Shown here in pieces: positions 1 through 8,703 of a DNA stretch of 64,000 bases (positions within the stretch are counted from its first letter, which is position 1; every line of letters starts with the position of its first letter). Source of the stretch: Desulfovibrio sp. GTDB lineage: Bacteria; Desulfobacterota; Desulfovibrionia; Desulfovibrionales; Desulfovibrionaceae. The position numbers and the translations under genes were made by a program. The stretch lies in contig JAFQED010000017.1 in the NCBI GenBank assembly GCA_017415765.1, positions 47,958 through 111,957 on the forward strand. Direction: 5' to 3'. The notes beneath the pieces are model-generated. The model made no database searches. It was not told the origin of the DNA and saw nothing but the letters and a program-made list of their open reading frames with translations.

Positions 1-675
1 CGCGAACTGACCGAACTTGCGGAAGGTGGTATTGCCCCCATGCACCCGCCAGAGGGTCAGGGGCGCGTCCACATGGTCAAGCTCCCAGTCATGGGCAATG
101 CGGTAAAAGACATCGGCCTCCTCGCAGACATTGAGGCTTTCGTCAAACCACTCTCCATGCGGGGCAATGCTTTCCAGGGCTTCACGCCGCAGCATGGCCG
201 CAGACATGGAGATCCACTGCCGTTCCATCAGGGCCGCAAAGACCATGCCCCGCTCGGGCCGGGCCTCGGCAAAGAGCCGTTTCAGTGTCCGTTTGCCGTC
301 AAATATCTCCGTATCCGTAGCTGTCAGGCCCACTCGTGGATTGCGGGCAAACAGGGCCAGCTGGGCTTCCAGTTTCTGCGGCCGCCAGACATCGTCACAA
401 TCCAGAAATGCCAGATAGTGCCCGCGTGCCTCGGCCAGGGCCAGATTGCGTGCCGCGCCCAGCGGCACGGTGCGCTCCCCCCGAAAATAGCGCAGTTTTG
501 GCCCGTATGCGCGGGCTATGGCCGGGCTTTCATCGGTAGAGCCATTGTCCCAGAAGATGATCTCAAGATCCTGACAGGTCTGGGCCATGACGCTGTCCAG
601 TGCTTGCGGCAGATGCCGGGCACTGTTCAGGCAGTTCATGATAACAGAAACCGTGGGTTGAGCTACGCTGTTCAC
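1..675 (-). CDS. GT2 family glycosyltransferase (3' end beyond window)
   Basis: Family 2 (GT-A) glycosyltransferase, likely transferring a sugar from a nucleotide-sugar donor in an envelope polysaccharide pathway. 225 codons are visible before the window edge. The N-terminus reads VSVIMNCLNSARHLPQALDS, followed by an EIIFWDNGSTDES segment and an AFLDCDDVW motif (the DxD metal/nucleotide site). The start is GTG at 675, whose GTGA overlaps the TGA of the upstream glycosyltransferase, so the two are translationally coupled. Acceptor and donor cannot be read from the sequence. The C-terminus lies outside the window. Confidence 0.85.
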   Translation of the reverse strand, partial: MNSVAQPTVSVIMNCLNSARHLPQALDSVMAQTCQDLEIIFWDNGSTDESPAIARAYGPKLRYFRGERTVPLGAARNLALAEARGHYLAFLDCDDVWRPQKLEAQLALFARNPRVGLTATDTEIFDGKRTLKRLFAEARPERGMVFAALMERQWISMSAAMLRREALESIAPHGEWFDESLNVCEEADVFYRIAHDWELDHVDAPLTLWRVHGGNTTFRKFGQFA

Positions 676-1664
676 AGGCTTTTTTCCACGATATAGCGCG
701 GGCGGCGGCGCACTTCGGTATAGATTTTTGCCAGATACTCGCCCATGACCGCCAGGCAGAACAACTGCACAGAGCCCAGCAAAAGCACCACGATGATGGT
801 GGATGTCCAGCCCGGTACGGCTGCGCCTGACAGCCATGTGGCCAGGGAGACCAGGCTGTACACCAGTGCCACCAGCATGCACAGCAGGCTCATGACGCCG
901 GCCAGCCGCAGCGGTGCTGCACTGCATGAGGTGATGCCCTTCCAGGCAAAGGAGAGCATTTTCAGCAGGGGATACTTGCTTTCGCCCGCCTGGCGCGACA
1001 AGCGGCGGTAATGCACCCTGGCTGTCCTGAAGCCCATGCGGGGGAAGAGCCCACGCAAGAAGAGGGCCTGTTCCTGCCACAGGGGCAGGGTTTCCAGCAC
1101 CGGGCGAGCCACCAGACGGTAGTCGGCATGATCCGGGATGAGCCGTACCTGAAGCCAGCCCATCAGGCGGTAGAAAAACTGCGCCGTGCCCCGTTTGAAG
1201 GGCGTATCACTGCTGCGGTCGTTACGCACGCCATAGACTATATCGCAACCTTCGGCGTAGCGTTCCAGCATTTCCGGGATGGCGGCAATATCGTCCTGCA
1301 AGTCGGCATCCAGACTGATGATGCAATCCACGCCCCAACTCCGCGCCGTCTCCATACCCGCCCAGACAGCATTCTGATGCCCGGCGTTGGCGGCAAAGCT
1401 GATAGCCCGGCAGTACGGGTCATGCTGGTGGCGTCCTGCCAGCAGCTCCCATGTGCGGTCGCGACTCCCGTCGTCCACATAGAGGGCAAAGCTCTCCGGA
1501 GCGATGCGCCCCTCGGCCTTGCAGCGGGCCAGCAGTTCTGCCAGTGCGTCCAGGGTACGGGGCAGGGTCTCTTGCTCGTTGTAGCAGGGAACGACCAGGG
1601 CCAGCAGGGGCGCGGGCCGTTGCCCTGTGTGTCGTGTCTGCGTGGCAGATGGCTGCTGGTTCAT
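672..1664 (-). CDS. Polyprenyl-phosphate glycosyltransferase (GT2, ArnC/GtrB/DPM-like)
   Basis: Likely loads a sugar onto undecaprenyl phosphate at the inner membrane. A GT-A domain (VVPCYNEQETLP, YVDDGSRDRTWELL, SLDADLQDD) is followed by two C-terminal membrane segments near residues 235-260 and 275-300, then a basic tail; this is the layout of ArnC/GtrB/dolichol-phosphate mannosyltransferases. An in-frame TTG lies at 1682, but the ATG at 1664 has GGGAGAAG seven bases upstream and is preferred (330 aa). It sits between a DegT aminotransferase and another GT2, so the three may make and transfer an aminosugar. Substrate is inferred only. Confidence 0.85.
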   Translation of the reverse strand: MNQQPSATQTRHTGQRPAPLLALVVPCYNEQETLPRTLDALAELLARCKAEGRIAPESFALYVDDGSRDRTWELLAGRHQHDPYCRAISFAANAGHQNAVWAGMETARSWGVDCIISLDADLQDDIAAIPEMLERYAEGCDIVYGVRNDRSSDTPFKRGTAQFFYRLMGWLQVRLIPDHADYRLVARPVLETLPLWQEQALFLRGLFPRMGFRTARVHYRRLSRQAGESKYPLLKMLSFAWKGITSCSAAPLRLAGVMSLLCMLVALVYSLVSLATWLSGAAVPGWTSTIIVVLLLGSVQLFCLAVMGEYLAKIYTEVRRRPRYIVEKSL

Positions 1665-1714
1665 GCGTCTTCTCCCGGTCAAGGGGCAATAGGGGCAATG
1701 TGTCCACCCTGCTG

Positions 1715-2875
1715 TTATCCCGCAGCCACAGCAGCTGCAAGGGCAGAGCAGACGCTGTCCACATCTTCCGGCGTCAGGCCGGGATGCAGGGGCAGGGTCA
1801 GCAATTCCGTGTACAGTCGTTCGGTAACGGGCAGACTGGGCTGACCATCACCAAAGAATCGCAAAAGGTGGTTGGGCCTGTAATGTACGCCCGTGGGGAT
1901 GCCCTGTGCAGTCAGGGCAGCGCGTACTGCCTCCTTGCGCCCGTCAAGGATGCGTACCGGCAGGATGTGCGGCACGATGAAGTCCGCCGGGTCACTGTGC
2001 AGCAGGGCCACGCCAGAAAGATGCGCCAGCCTTTCGGCATAGAGGGCCGCAAGCGCACGTCGCGCCGGGATGAACTCACTGTCCAGGCGGGCCAGTTGCA
2101 CTCGGCCAATGGCCGCCATGATATTGCTCAGATGATACCGCCAGCCCTGCCGCGTCACCTGTGGTTCCCACGAGCGGCCGCCGGTATAGCGTTGCTGGCT
2201 GTCCCCCTGCACGGACAGCAGACGGGCATCGGCCATAAGCTGGGCGGCGTGGGCGTCAAAGGCCACCACGCAGCCCCCTTCACCGGAGGTGATGTTTTTG
2301 ATGCCATCAAAGCTGAAGCAGACCAGATCGCCAAACGAGCCTATCTTGCGCCCCCGATGCTGGCAGCCAAGGGCATGGGCGGCATCTTCCACCACACGCA
2401 GGCCGTGTTGGGCGGCAAAGGTATGGACTTCGTCCAGCCCCCAGGGATTGCTGGCATAGTGGACGGGCATGATGGCAAGTGTGCGCGGGCCAAGCCGCCG
2501 GGCGGCATCTGCCAGATCCAGCGTGGCAGTGTCCGCCCGCACGTCACAGGCCACAGGGCGGCAGCCAGCCGCCGTAATGGCCTGAAAGGATGCCACAAAG
2601 GTCAGGGAGGGCACCAGCACTTCCGGCGGGCCAGCGTGAGGCCAGCCAGCCGCGCGGGCCTGCGCGGCCACGGCGTCCACGGCAAGGTGCAGGGCGGCAG
2701 TGCCGCTGTTGACGCTGATGAGCTGCTCCGGCTCCACACCCAGCCATGTTGCCAAATCGGCCTCAAAGCGGCGGGTTTCCGCGCCCATGCCCAGATAGCC
2801 GTCCTCCAGGATGACCCGGCGCACGGCATCGGCTTCGGCCTGACCCACAATGGAGCGAGAAAGACGCATCTTCAT
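1715..2875 (-). CDS. DegT/DnrJ/EryC1/StrS family sugar aminotransferase
   Basis: PLP-dependent sugar aminotransferase, expected to convert a keto-nucleotide-sugar to an amino-sugar. Fold type I features are clear: the substrate loop GYLGMGAETRRFE, NSGTAALHLA, the EDAAHALG aspartate site and the PLP lysine in FSFDGIKNITSGEGG. 386 aa, normal for the family. Start at 2875 with AGAGG upstream; a second ATG six bases further in (2869) is also possible. The gene is followed by an ArnC-like transferase, which suggests an ArnB-like role in a lipid A or glycan modification, but ArnB identity is not proven. Confidence 0.85.
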   Translation of the reverse strand: MKMRLSRSIVGQAEADAVRRVILEDGYLGMGAETRRFEADLATWLGVEPEQLISVNSGTAALHLAVDAVAAQARAAGWPHAGPPEVLVPSLTFVASFQAITAAGCRPVACDVRADTATLDLADAARRLGPRTLAIMPVHYASNPWGLDEVHTFAAQHGLRVVEDAAHALGCQHRGRKIGSFGDLVCFSFDGIKNITSGEGGCVVAFDAHAAQLMADARLLSVQGDSQQRYTGGRSWEPQVTRQGWRYHLSNIMAAIGRVQLARLDSEFIPARRALAALYAERLAHLSGVALLHSDPADFIVPHILPVRILDGRKEAVRAALTAQGIPTGVHYRPNHLLRFFGDGQPSLPVTERLYTELLTLPLHPGLTPEDVDSVCSALAAAVAAG

Positions 2876-2896
2876 GCCCACCTCTGCAAGCAATAT

Positions 2897-2932
2897 AAAA
2901 AACAAGGTTCCCCGCACTGGCGGAGAACCTTG
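2897..2932 (-). terminator. Rho-independent terminator after cheW
   Basis: A 13-bp stem with one mismatch (2903-2915 with 2920-2932) and a four-base loop is followed on the minus strand by TTTTTT. It lies directly downstream of cheW and upstream of the aminotransferase, separating the two transcription units. Confidence 0.85.
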
Positions 2933-2971
2933 AAAATACGCTCTCTTGGCACAAGGGGCAAGCCCCGTGGC

Positions 2972-3463
2972 CTACACCATATTAACGTTGGCCTCGTCCA
3001 GCAGATTGTCGAGATCCAGCAGGATAAGCAGACGGTCGTTCAGTTTGCCCACACCCCGGATGTATTCGGAGCCTATCCCTGCCACTACCGGCGGCGGATC
3101 CTGCACGGTGTTGGCCGGGATGCGGAGGACTTCCGAAACAGCGTCCACCAGAAATCCCACGATTTTCTGCCCAAATTCCATGACCACGATGCGCGTGTTG
3201 TTGTCATGCTCATGGGCGGGCATATTGAAGCGGGTACGCATATTGATGACGGGGATGACCTTGCCACGCAGGTTGATGACCCCTTCTATGCAGGCCGAGG
3301 CGTTGGGCACCATGGTTATCTGCATCAGGCGGATGATTTCCTGCACGGACAGGATGTCCACGCCAAACTCCTCCTCACCGATGTGGAAGGTGACCAACTG
3401 GATCAGCTCACCATCGTGCTGCAAAAGCTCGCTATCTTGCGTCACATCGCTGATTTGGCTCAT
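2972..3463 (-). CDS. cheW: CheW-like chemotaxis coupling protein
   Basis: CheW adaptor linking chemoreceptors to the CheA kinase at the cytoplasmic face of the membrane. One CheW domain fills the protein: QLVTFHIGEEEFGVDILSVQ, the conserved GVINLRGKVIPVINMRTRF core, and the IVGFLVDAVSEVLRI strand. 163 aa, typical length. Start at 3463 because GGAGG sits six bases before this ATG; the ATG at 3469 abuts the Shine-Dalgarno. It stands alone, with a strong terminator behind it and no chemotaxis genes nearby, so the partner receptor or kinase is elsewhere. Confidence 0.92.
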   Translation of the reverse strand: MSQISDVTQDSELLQHDGELIQLVTFHIGEEEFGVDILSVQEIIRLMQITMVPNASACIEGVINLRGKVIPVINMRTRFNMPAHEHDNNTRIVVMEFGQKIVGFLVDAVSEVLRIPANTVQDPPPVVAGIGSEYIRGVGKLNDRLLILLDLDNLLDEANVNMV

Positions 3464-3544
3464 CTGCATCCTCCACCATGCACAGTTTCTTCCGATATTA
3501 TCGGCAAGGATGCCGAATACTTGACCCCTGTGTGGCGATTTCCC

Positions 3545-4384
3545 CTATTTCCCTCGTTGGAAGCGGGCAGCAAGCTGCTCCCGCTCATCAGGGCGCAGAT
3601 ACGCAAACCATGCCTGACGCAAGGTTTCAAAATGGTTGATACGCAGATCCTTGAGCACTGCGCTGGTGGTGTCCCACGGTTTGGCCCCGTGAAAATGGAC
3701 GATATGCCCCTGCTCCAGGCTTTGTGTCAGATAGGGGGGGCAGTTCCAGCGTTCGTCCAGCCGGGTGATGCGCTTGCCAAAGAAGTAATTGAGCAGGGAT
3801 TGATCCAGATTGCCTATCTTGTCCACATTCTGGCCCGCAAAGGCCAGAAAATGACCGATCAGGTCACGGCGGCGCAGACGCTCCAGATTGAAGAGCACCA
3901 CCCCGCTGGAAAATGTCCAGATGGGAAAGGGCATGGGCACCACATGGCGATGGCCGCGCCAGAGGTATTCCATGCGCTGGTGTTCATGCCAGAAAGGTGC
4001 CGTATGCTCCCGCACCATGCCCATGTACGGGGGCAGCGGGCCGCTGAAAAGGGCATCCAGCGGCTGGCGGAACAGCACATCCGCATCGCAGTAAAGCACC
4101 GCATCGTCCCCGGCCAGTTCCGGCAGGATGGCCAGCTCCAGCTTGAGGAAGCAGCCCCGGCAGGCCAGGGCCAGCGGTGTCATTTTTTCTGTGGGGAGGC
4201 GCAACTGATGACGCGCCACAGGGATAGCCTCGGCGGCCAGGCTTTGCAGCACTTCGGCCTTGTCCCCGCCATAGACGCAGAGGCAGGGCGCGTCCGGCCC
4301 GTGCACGGCCCGCAGGGAGCGCACTGCCACCTTCAGCAGGAGCAGGTAGCCGGGGCTGTCATCAATGCAGAAAACTGTTTTCAT
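3545..4384 (-). CDS. Glycosyltransferase family 8 protein
   Basis: Retaining GT-A glycosyltransferase of the glycogenin/LPS galactosyltransferase type. It shows MKTVFCIDDSPGYLLLL at the N-terminus, the DxD metal site in VLYCDADVLFRQPLDALF (about residues 96-103), SSGVVLFNLE, and the late HFHGAKPW motif (HxxGxxKPW) that marks GT8. 279 aa. The start overlaps the 3' end of the hybrid kinase gene by 23 bases, so the two are probably co-transcribed although functionally unrelated. Donor and acceptor unknown; an LPS or envelope glycan is likely. Confidence 0.85.
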   Translation of the reverse strand: MKTVFCIDDSPGYLLLLKVAVRSLRAVHGPDAPCLCVYGGDKAEVLQSLAAEAIPVARHQLRLPTEKMTPLALACRGCFLKLELAILPELAGDDAVLYCDADVLFRQPLDALFSGPLPPYMGMVREHTAPFWHEHQRMEYLWRGHRHVVPMPFPIWTFSSGVVLFNLERLRRRDLIGHFLAFAGQNVDKIGNLDQSLLNYFFGKRITRLDERWNCPPYLTQSLEQGHIVHFHGAKPWDTTSAVLKDLRINHFETLRQAWFAYLRPDEREQLAARFQRGK

Positions 4385-7289
4385 GCCCGGCCCCGCTCAA
4401 CTTGCGGCGCAATAGGGCCGTGTGATCGGTCGCATCGGAGACATCAAAATTGTTGACCGCAGCCAGCAAGGCGCGCATATCTGCCGCAAGGGGCGTGCCC
4501 TGCACCAGGGGCATGAAGGCTTCCAGCGCGGCTTCCAAACCGCCCCAGTCCATCTGCAGACGGTTGGGCAGGTCTTGCAGCAGCTGCATGAGGCCCTGCT
4601 GATGCTCCCTGGCCAGTACCCGTGATACCGAGGTGACGGTGGCTCCAGCCCTGGTCTGCATCTCGTTGATCCTGTCCAGCGTGCCCTGCATGGCCGCCTC
4701 GAAGGCCGCCATGTCATCAGGGGTGGGCGGCTCTTGCGGCAGACGTGCTTCCATCTTCTTGCAAAGCTCCGTCAGGCGGACGAGGCCAAGGTTGGCAGAC
4801 ACGCCCTTGACCGTGTGCACCAGACGGGCCACAGCCGGCAGATCGTCCTGGGACAAGGCAGCCTGTATCTCGGCCATGCAGTTGCCGTAGGAGTCGGCAA
4901 AACGCTGCAAAAGCTCGTTGTACAGCTCCATATTGCCCCCCACGGCCCCAAGGCCACGCCCCTGCTCGATATAGGACACATCATCAGTGGCACTGGCTGT
5001 CAGGATGCCCGTGGCGGCATCCTCCGCCTGAGCGGGGCTGCTTGCAGGGATGGCACTGCCATCCTGCTTTGCATGTGCATCCAGATCCTGGGGGCTTTCG
5101 GGCAAACCGCCCGGCAGCCAACGCTCAAGCTGGGCTTTCAGGGCCTGTACGTCCAGGGGTTTTTCCAGATGGGCATTCATACCGGCCTTGATGCTCTCGT
5201 CGCGGGCTTCATCGTCCGCATGGCCGGTCATGGCGATGATGGGCAGGGTGATGCGCGAATGGCCCTGCTCCCGCAAGGTGCGACAGACCGTGAGGCCATC
5301 CATCACAGGCATCTGGATGTCCATCAGGATCAGATTGGGCTGCCGCTTGCTGACCGCGTCCAGAGCCTCCTGTCCATCCGTGGCGCGCATGGTTTCCACA
5401 CCAAGCTGTTCCAGCACTTCACAGGCGATCTCGAGGTTGATGGGGCTGTCCTCCACCACCAGTACCAGGGGACGGACCTGGGCCACAGCCGTATCCACAA
5501 GGACTGTGCAGCCCACCTCGAAAATGAAGGTGCTGCCCCGTGGGGAGGTCGTAAGGCGCAGTTCCCCACCCATAAAGTGCACCAGATGCCGCGCCAGAGC
5601 CAGCCCCATACCGAGGCTGGTGCCACTGTCCCCCGTATGTACGGTGCTGGTACCAAAAAGGCGTTCCTGCTCGTCAAGGCTGAAGCCCGGCCCGCTGTCG
5701 CTGATGCTGAAGCGCAGTCGCGTCTGTCCATCCTCGCTGTCAGCCAGCCGCTGCACCTCAAGGCCCACCTGCCCCGCAGCAGTATGCCGCACGGCATTCT
5801 CCAGCAGGATACGCAGGGTCTCTTCCATATGCCTTTTGTCCCCGGCGATCTCTGCCGGCAGATCCTTGCCGGTGCGAAGGCTGAAGGCAAGGCCCTTTTC
5901 ACTGGCGGCAGCGTCCACGCTCTGGCGCAGCAGCTCAAGGAAGGGGGCAAGGGCAAAGGCTTCCTTCTGCTGCCGCATGCCGTCTTCCTCAAAGCCGGAT
6001 ACGTCCAGGATACGGTTGAAAATATCCATCAGCGCGCCACCGCTCTGGTTGATGCGCAGCAGCCCGGCGTGCAGTTTCCTGTCCTCCACTACCTGCAGGG
6101 CCTGCCAGCTCATGCTCAGGATTTCGCTGATGGGCTGGCGTATCTCCCGGCCGACCTGTGCAAGGAATTTCTCCTGTGTGGCAAGGGCCTTCTGGGCCAT
6201 ATTGAGTGAGGACAGGGCCTGTGCCTTGGAAAGCATGGCCTGCTGACTGCTGGCCTGTGAGGCCCGCTCGCTGGCCTTGAGTTCGCGGATACGCAGGGAG
6301 AGCGTGCCCTGCAACTTGACCAGAGAGCCATACATGCTGGCCAGCTCGTCCCCGTACTTCATGGAAAGCGTTTCCGGCTCACCGCCACTGGCCACGCTCT
6401 CCGCATAGTCGCCCACCAGAGAGAGCGGGCGCACCACGCGCTTCCAGAGATACCAGCCAGTGACCGCCAGACAGCCGCACAGGGCCAATATCGCAAGCCC
6501 GACCAGTGCATAAACCCAGACAAGGGTAAATTTTTCCCGTTGCAGCCGGTCGTGCATATCCTCCCCTATATGCCGCCGCAACGACTGGAGGCTCCACCCT
6601 ATTTCTTTCGGCAGGTCAAGCAGCTCAGGGGAGTTGAGCAGCTCCTGTGCGCGTTCCGGCTGGGGCAGGCTCACGCACACCAGATTGCCATTGTCATCCC
6701 TGCCAAGACCGCCCGCCAGCATCACGGCCCATTGCAGTTTGCTGTTAAGCTCCCTGTTCTGTCCCAGGCAGCTTTCCATCAAGTCCGTCTCCAGTCTGCA
6801 CATGGCACGCGGAAGCAACAGGTCTGCCAGCCGGGCTTTTTCTCCGGGATGAGAGAGGGAGCTCTCCGGCCTGGGCTTCAGGCCCTCCTCCACCAGCCAG
6901 ATGTCCTGCAGGGCTTTGAGGGAGGCATTGCTGGCAGCAGGAGATGGGACAGGCTCGGATGTGGGGGACGATGAGGACGAGGACGCGGGCTTGGATGTGT
7001 CCCCTGTCCCTGCCTGTTCAGAAGCCTGTTCAGCTATGTACGCGGCTGCGTCCAGCTGCGCCGAGGGCGACAAGTCTGACATGGCATCGACATATGCCAG
7101 GGCGTGGCGATATTTGATGTCGATATTGTCTCGTAATTCGTCAATCAGGGCATCCGTGCTGGGCCGTGTGTCAAGGATGGTATTGACCTGCCACAGATCC
7201 CTCCCCAGCCAGAGTATGGAAGACACCAGCACCAGCAGGAGTGCCAGTTGCACAAAGTGGGAAGTTTTGATAATGGCCCGAATCGTCAC
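4362..7289 (-). CDS. Hybrid sensor kinase (HAMP-degenerate HisKA-HATPase-REC-Hpt), H-box His missing
   Basis: Membrane-bound hybrid two-component protein, 975 aa, GTG start with CAGGAG seven bases upstream. Order: TM1 (about 11-29), a periplasmic sensor region with a Ser/Pro-rich linker (100-120), TM2 (about 256-280), HAMP-like linker, a dimerisation helix pair (about 370-430), HATPase_c (450-595: N-box ENAVRH, G1 DSGPGF, G2 GMGLAL), receiver domain (607-725, Asp657 in LILMDIQMP) and Hpt domain (about 780-850, His825 in RLVHTVKGVSANLG). In the H-box, where SHEIRTPL is expected, it reads GREIRQPI: residue 381 is Arg (CGG), so the usual phosphoacceptor is absent. It may act as a phosphatase, a receiver/Hpt relay or a partner of another kinase. 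The signal sensed is unknown. Confidence 0.9.
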   Translation of the reverse strand: MTIRAIIKTSHFVQLALLLVLVSSILWLGRDLWQVNTILDTRPSTDALIDELRDNIDIKYRHALAYVDAMSDLSPSAQLDAAAYIAEQASEQAGTGDTSKPASSSSSSPTSEPVPSPAASNASLKALQDIWLVEEGLKPRPESSLSHPGEKARLADLLLPRAMCRLETDLMESCLGQNRELNSKLQWAVMLAGGLGRDDNGNLVCVSLPQPERAQELLNSPELLDLPKEIGWSLQSLRRHIGEDMHDRLQREKFTLVWVYALVGLAILALCGCLAVTGWYLWKRVVRPLSLVGDYAESVASGGEPETLSMKYGDELASMYGSLVKLQGTLSLRIRELKASERASQASSQQAMLSKAQALSSLNMAQKALATQEKFLAQVGREIRQPISEILSMSWQALQVVEDRKLHAGLLRINQSGGALMDIFNRILDVSGFEEDGMRQQKEAFALAPFLELLRQSVDAAASEKGLAFSLRTGKDLPAEIAGDKRHMEETLRILLENAVRHTAAGQVGLEVQRLADSEDGQTRLRFSISDSGPGFSLDEQERLFGTSTVHTGDSGTSLGMGLALARHLVHFMGGELRLTTSPRGSTFIFEVGCTVLVDTAVAQVRPLVLVVEDSPINLEIACEVLEQLGVETMRATDGQEALDAVSKRQPNLILMDIQMPVMDGLTVCRTLREQGHSRITLPIIAMTGHADDEARDESIKAGMNAHLEKPLDVQALKAQLERWLPGGLPESPQDLDAHAKQDGSAIPASSPAQAEDAATGILTASATDDVSYIEQGRGLGAVGGNMELYNELLQRFADSYGNCMAEIQAALSQDDLPAVARLVHTVKGVSANLGLVRLTELCKKMEARLPQEPPTPDDMAAFEAAMQGTLDRINEMQTRAGATVTSVSRVLAREHQQGLMQLLQDLPNRLQMDWGGLEAALEAFMPLVQGTPLAADMRALLAAVNNFDVSDATDHTALLRRKLSGAGHENSFLH

Positions 7290-7407
7290 TCGTCCGCTCC
7301 TGCCCTGTCGGCTGATCGTTTTGGCGCGTTCCCGGTGTTGTGCTTTGCCGTGAGCCTGTATCCAATGCCATTTTGTGATAATGACAGGGTAAACCTAGCA
7401 CAGTCAG

Positions 7408-8355
7408 ATGCAAAAATCATCACCCCGCAAGCCGGAAAATCCCGCAAAGATCGCTGCAAAAGGCAGGTTTGTCCCCCATCTTTCTCTCCTGCTGGCCATG
7501 CTGGTCTGGAGCAGCTCCTTCATCGCACTCAAACTGGCACTTTCGGGCCTGACGCCCATCCAGACCATGGCCGGGCGCATGTTCACGGCCTGTATCATCT
7601 TTGTGCCCATCTGGCCCGGCCTGTTCCGGGCCATCCGGCAACAGGGGCAGGTGGGGGCATTGCTGCTGCTGGGCCTGTGTGAGCCATGCCTTTACTTTCT
7701 GTTTGAGACCCATGCCCTGCAACTGACCACCGCCTCTCAGGCCGGTATGGTCTCCTGCCTCCTGCCCCTGCTGGTGGCCGTGGCCGCATGGCCCCTGCTG
7801 CACGAGCGTATCAGCCCCCGTGGCTGGCTGGGCCTTGGCCTTGCCGCGCTGGGGGTGATATGGCTTTCGCTGGCTGCCACGCCGGAAAAAGGCGCGCCAG
7901 CCCCCCTGCTGGGCAATGCGCTGGAAGCCCTGGCCATGACCTGCGGGGCCTGCTACACCATTGCCGTGCGCCGTCTTTCGTACAGCTACACCGCCTTGCA
8001 GATAACCGCTGTGCAGTCAGGTATCGGCCTGATCTTCTTTGCGCTGTTGCTCCTGCTGCCCGCCAGCCCGACGCGCATAGAGCTGGGCATGGATCTGCCC
8101 GCATGGCTGCCGTGGGCCAGTGTCGTCTATCTGGGGGCCTGTGTGACCCTGGGTGGCTATGGCCTGTACAACTACGGGGTGCAGCGTTTGGGCGCGGGCC
8201 AGGCAGCAGCCTATATCAACCTGCTGCCGGTCATGACCCTGGCCATGGGCGTGGCCCTGCTCAATGAAGTATTTTTGCCGGAACAGTACCTTGCAGCGGG
8301 CCTGATCATCCTTGGCCTTGTGCTGAGCCAGTGGCGGGGGAAGGAAAGCGGCTGA
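7408..8355 (+). CDS. EamA/DMT-family drug/metabolite transporter
   Basis: Inner-membrane transporter with two EamA repeats and about ten membrane helices across 315 aa; the substrate is usually an amino acid or metabolite being exported. The first repeat shows LLLAMLVWSSSFIALKLAL, and the second ends in a LAAGLIILGLVLSQW helix typical of the family. Divergent from the hybrid kinase. The start ATG has no strong Shine-Dalgarno. Substrate cannot be predicted. Confidence 0.88.
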   Translation: MQKSSPRKPENPAKIAAKGRFVPHLSLLLAMLVWSSSFIALKLALSGLTPIQTMAGRMFTACIIFVPIWPGLFRAIRQQGQVGALLLLGLCEPCLYFLFETHALQLTTASQAGMVSCLLPLLVAVAAWPLLHERISPRGWLGLGLAALGVIWLSLAATPEKGAPAPLLGNALEALAMTCGACYTIAVRRLSYSYTALQITAVQSGIGLIFFALLLLLPASPTRIELGMDLPAWLPWASVVYLGACVTLGGYGLYNYGVQRLGAGQAAAYINLLPVMTLAMGVALLNEVFLPEQYLAAGLIILGLVLSQWRGKESG

Positions 8356-8531
8356 CATGCGGAAGAGCCTCTTGCCAGGCAGGAACAGTGGGGATATATA
8401 GAAAGGGCTGCAACCCAGGATACCCGTTTTACGACCCCGACCCACCGCTAATGGGCCGGGGTCAACTCTTATGCAGCGTAGGACGCCGACGAACCGGATT
8501 TGCTGTTTACGCAGGAGGAACAGTTATAGCA

Positions 8532-8703
8532 TTTTTTGATTGAAACACTCCGTGTTTCAATCCATACGCTGCCTACGCTTCGCGGAAAAAACGCGGTTTT
8601 TCCGCTTGCTTACGGCACGGGCGTCCGCTTTGCGTCCGCCAGAGCGATGCCATTTTCCATGGCATTTCGCTCTAGAGCGACTGCCATTGGAAATGGCACT
8701 CTA
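8532..8703. repeat. Intergenic palindromic repeat, copy 1
   Basis: The 345-base gap between two convergent genes is filled by a compound palindromic element. It opens with a T run and a perfect hairpin (GATTGAAACA ... TGTTTCAATC), continues with a GCGGAAAAA/TTTTTCCGC hairpin and ends with AGAGCGA..GCCAT../..ATGGC..TCGCTCT arms, then one extra arm (8675-8703). Its first 50 bases match positions 37430-37479 at 49 of 50, and its AGAGCGA arms recur at 37596-37630. No protein is encoded. It resembles a REP- or MITE-like family and may act as a bidirectional terminator. Positions 8356-8531 hold nothing recognisable. Confidence 0.75.

Noticed and set aside
1451-4456. Very long plus-strand open frame antisense to three genes
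   Set aside because: GC-rich codon bias opens antisense frames; the minus strand has clear glycosyltransferase, aminotransferase and CheW products.
8532-8703. CRISPR array
   Set aside because: Palindromes differ from one another and there are no regular spacers or cas genes.
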